In this document: piece by piece, positions 7,495 to 8,786 of the stretch
How positions within the stretch are numbered: the stretch's first letter is position 1
How the letters are laid out: each line of letters begins with the position of its first letter
Origin: Zwartia sp.
GTDB lineage: Bacteria; Pseudomonadota; Gammaproteobacteria; Burkholderiales; Burkholderiaceae_B
Direction: 5' to 3'
DNA: 8,786 bases
Assembly: GCA_030653405.1 (NCBI GenBank)
Contig: JAURZO010000179.1
Span: forward strand, 1 to 8,786
Program-made: the position numbers and the translations under genes
Notes under the pieces: generated by a model
Database searches by the model: none
Seen by the model: only the letters and a program-made list of their open reading frames with translations
What the model was told of the DNA's origin: nothing

Positions 7495-7560
7495 GTCCTG
7501 GCAATCTGACCGCTTAAGCTTCATCGCTTTTGCCGCATTTGAGTGATTGAATCAAGTATG

Positions 7561-7592
7561 AGGTTGCAAACCTAACAGTTTGCAACCTTTTT
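7561..7592 (+). terminator. Intrinsic (Rho-independent) terminator
   Basis: A perfect 10-bp stem, AGGTTGCAAA (7561-7570) with TTTGCAACCT (7579-7588), encloses the 8-nt loop CCTAACAG and runs directly into a T-tract (7588-7592, then ACTTTTT). It ends the transcript of the 43-codon gene and isolates it from the hydrolase gene downstream. Between the stop codon at 7494 and the stem I see nothing else. Confidence 0.92.
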
Positions 7593-7743
7593 ACTTTTTA
7601 ACCCTCTGTTTTTACAGACTTTTATCCCCTCCCATCTTTTCCTGTCCCTCATCTGCACTTCGCCCGACTGTTATCTTTTGCCACCGCGCGCATCCCCCAC
7701 ACTCGTATATCATTGGGCGCACAAATAAAATCAGGAGAAAAGC
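7593..7743 (+). promoter_or_regulatory. Pyrimidine-rich spacer and likely promoter region of the hydrolase gene
   Basis: This 151-base spacer contains no open frame I would call a gene. Its first part is strongly pyrimidine-rich on the plus strand (32 of 37 bases C or T at 7619-7655). A possible -10 hexamer TATCAT (7708-7713) lies about 30 nt before the start codon. A TTGCCA at 7678-7683 resembles a -35 but its 24-nt spacing is too long, so the promoter assignment is weak and an activator could be needed. Confidence 0.3.
7733..7737 (+). promoter_or_regulatory. Ribosome binding site of the cyclase-family gene
   Basis: AGGAG is followed by a 6-nt spacer and the ATG at 7744. This is a strong, well-spaced Shine-Dalgarno and fixes the start. 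Confidence 0.85.
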
Positions 7744-8786
7744 ATGAGTGGGAAGAAACGTTGGGTCAACCGCCCAGAAGGATCGACTTGGGGTGATTTT
7801 GGTGAGGATGACCAGCGTGGTCGCATCAATTTACTCACTTCCGAGAAACTCAAACAAGGCATCGCCGAGGTCAAGGAGTTTCAGCCGTTTTGCTTGAGCT
7901 TGCCACTGGATTTGCCGGGCGGGAACTTGCTCAATCCCAGAAGATTTCCACCCGTCATCCGTCCGACCCTACGCGGCGACCGTCCCAATATGAATTACGG
8001 TCTGTTTCGCGACAACGATCAGCAGACCGATGTGATCAGTGACGATCTGGTGGTGATGCACCTTCAGTACTCCACGCAATGGGATAGCCTGGCGCACGTG
8101 GGCTCCCGATTTGACGCCAATGGTGATGGGATCCCGGAGTCGGTCTATTACAACGGCTACCGTGCTGGCGAACACATCATTGGACCTACCGACGGCAAGG
8201 ACGCGGGTGTACCAGGACCTGGTGAAAATAAATCCACCTCTAACGCGATGGCGCTCGGGATCCAAAATATGGCCGAGTCCTGCGTGCAGGGCCGGGGCGT
8301 GATGATCGACTTCCACGCTCACTTTGGTAACAAGCGCGAAATCATTGGCTACGACACGCTGATGCGCGTCATGGAGCAGGATAAAGTCGAGGTCGAACCA
8401 GGTGACATGGTATGTCTGCACACAGGCTTTGCCCAAATGCTGATGGACATGAAAGGTAATCCGGATTTGCACACGCTGGAGACGAGCTGTGCCGCACTTG
8501 ACGGACGTGATCAGAAATTGCTGAAGTGGATCACTGACAGCCAGCTCGTCGTGCTGATGGCCGATAACTATGCAGTAGAAACCTATCCCGCCACAAGCCA
8601 CGTCGGTTGCTGTGCGACACTGCCTTTGCATGAACACTGTTTATTCAAGTTGGGCGTGCATTTGGGCGAGATGTTTTATCTCACACCTTTGGCCCAGTGG
8701 TTGCGCAAACATGGTCGTAACCGCTGCTTGTTGACGGCTCCTCCATTGCGTCTGCCTGGCGCTGTCGGTTCACCCGCTACAGCAGT
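7744..8786 (+). CDS. Cyclase-family (kynurenine formamidase-like) metal-dependent hydrolase, 3' end beyond window
   Basis: The product belongs to the cyclase/KynB-like superfamily, metal-dependent hydrolases of amide or ester bonds in aromatic and related metabolites; the substrate cannot be read from the sequence. The 347 visible residues cover nearly the whole protein, since the final LTAPPLRLPGAVGSPATA (330-347) is a typical C-terminus with only a few residues missing. Family hallmarks are WGDFGEDDQRGRINLLT (16-32), YSTQWDSLAHVG (109-120), YNGY (136-139), IDFHAHFG (188-195), LHTGF (225-229), LPLHEHCL (293-300) and LGEMFYL (307-313). The metal motif differs from classic HxGTHxDxPxH: the first two histidines correspond to Gln108 and Gln112, while Asp114 and His118 are kept, as in the QWD-type subfamily. 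DANGDGIPE (124-132) resembles a calcium-binding loop. There is no signal peptide, so it is probably cytosolic. The start is fixed by AGGAG 6 nt upstream. Confidence 0.92.
   Translation, partial: MSGKKRWVNRPEGSTWGDFGEDDQRGRINLLTSEKLKQGIAEVKEFQPFCLSLPLDLPGGNLLNPRRFPPVIRPTLRGDRPNMNYGLFRDNDQQTDVISDDLVVMHLQYSTQWDSLAHVGSRFDANGDGIPESVYYNGYRAGEHIIGPTDGKDAGVPGPGENKSTSNAMALGIQNMAESCVQGRGVMIDFHAHFGNKREIIGYDTLMRVMEQDKVEVEPGDMVCLHTGFAQMLMDMKGNPDLHTLETSCAALDGRDQKLLKWITDSQLVVLMADNYAVETYPATSHVGCCATLPLHEHCLFKLGVHLGEMFYLTPLAQWLRKHGRNRCLLTAPPLRLPGAVGSPATA

Noticed and set aside
7358..7546. TTG-initiated 62-codon frame overlapping the 43-codon gene
   Set aside because: Its start is too close to the GGAG site, it runs past the 43-codon stop with no coding bias, and the alternative frame has ATG, good spacing and a better codon pattern.
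7969..8637. Long minus-strand open frame (222 codons)
   Set aside because: It lies wholly antisense to the clearly recognisable cyclase-family gene, shows no domain, and is a shadow of that gene's codon bias.
1..8786. CRISPR array, tRNA, rRNA, insertion sequence or phage genes
   Set aside because: No regularly spaced repeats, tRNA-like folds, transposase motifs or flanking inverted repeats were seen.

Overview
The window looks like a piece of a betaproteobacterial chromosome, most likely Burkholderiales. The clues are a PabB that resembles the PabB half of fused PabB-PabC proteins, a double-length tandem UvrA, and a moderate-to-high GC content with mostly G/C third codon positions. This placement is an inference from gene content and cannot be confirmed from the sequence alone.

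Minus strand, positions 1-7260, holds a tightly packed operon read from right to left: uvrA (7260 to 1615), pabB (1618 to 488) and pabC (485 leftward, cut by the window edge). The uvrA stop and pabB start share an ATGA, and only 2 nt separate pabB from pabC, so the three are probably co-transcribed and translationally coupled. PabB and PabC catalyse successive steps from chorismate to p-aminobenzoate for folate. The glutaminase partner PabA is not in the window.

The main gene is uvrA. It encodes one 1881-residue protein made of two complete UvrA units, giving four ATPase sites (four Walker A, four LSGGE signatures, four Walker B). The units are not equivalent. Unit 1 keeps the roughly 115-residue insertion (damage-sensing) domain but has a divergent UvrB-binding region with an Ala/Lys/Pro-rich insert. 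Unit 2 keeps a well-conserved UvrB-binding-type region but has lost the insertion domain. The units are joined by a Gly/Ser/Thr-rich linker.

Positions 7261-7362 form a divergent intergenic region with an AT-rich core and a small inverted repeat. Rightward from it runs a 43-codon gene (7363-7494) for a very basic protein of unknown function, with a good ribosome binding site and followed by a near-ideal intrinsic terminator (7561-7592). Next is a pyrimidine-rich spacer, then a plus-strand cyclase-family hydrolase gene (7744 to the window end) that is nearly complete. No RNA gene, insertion sequence, phage gene or CRISPR array was seen. The most unusual element is the asymmetric tandem UvrA and its operon. 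Tandem UvrA proteins are a known class, so it is notable but not unprecedented.
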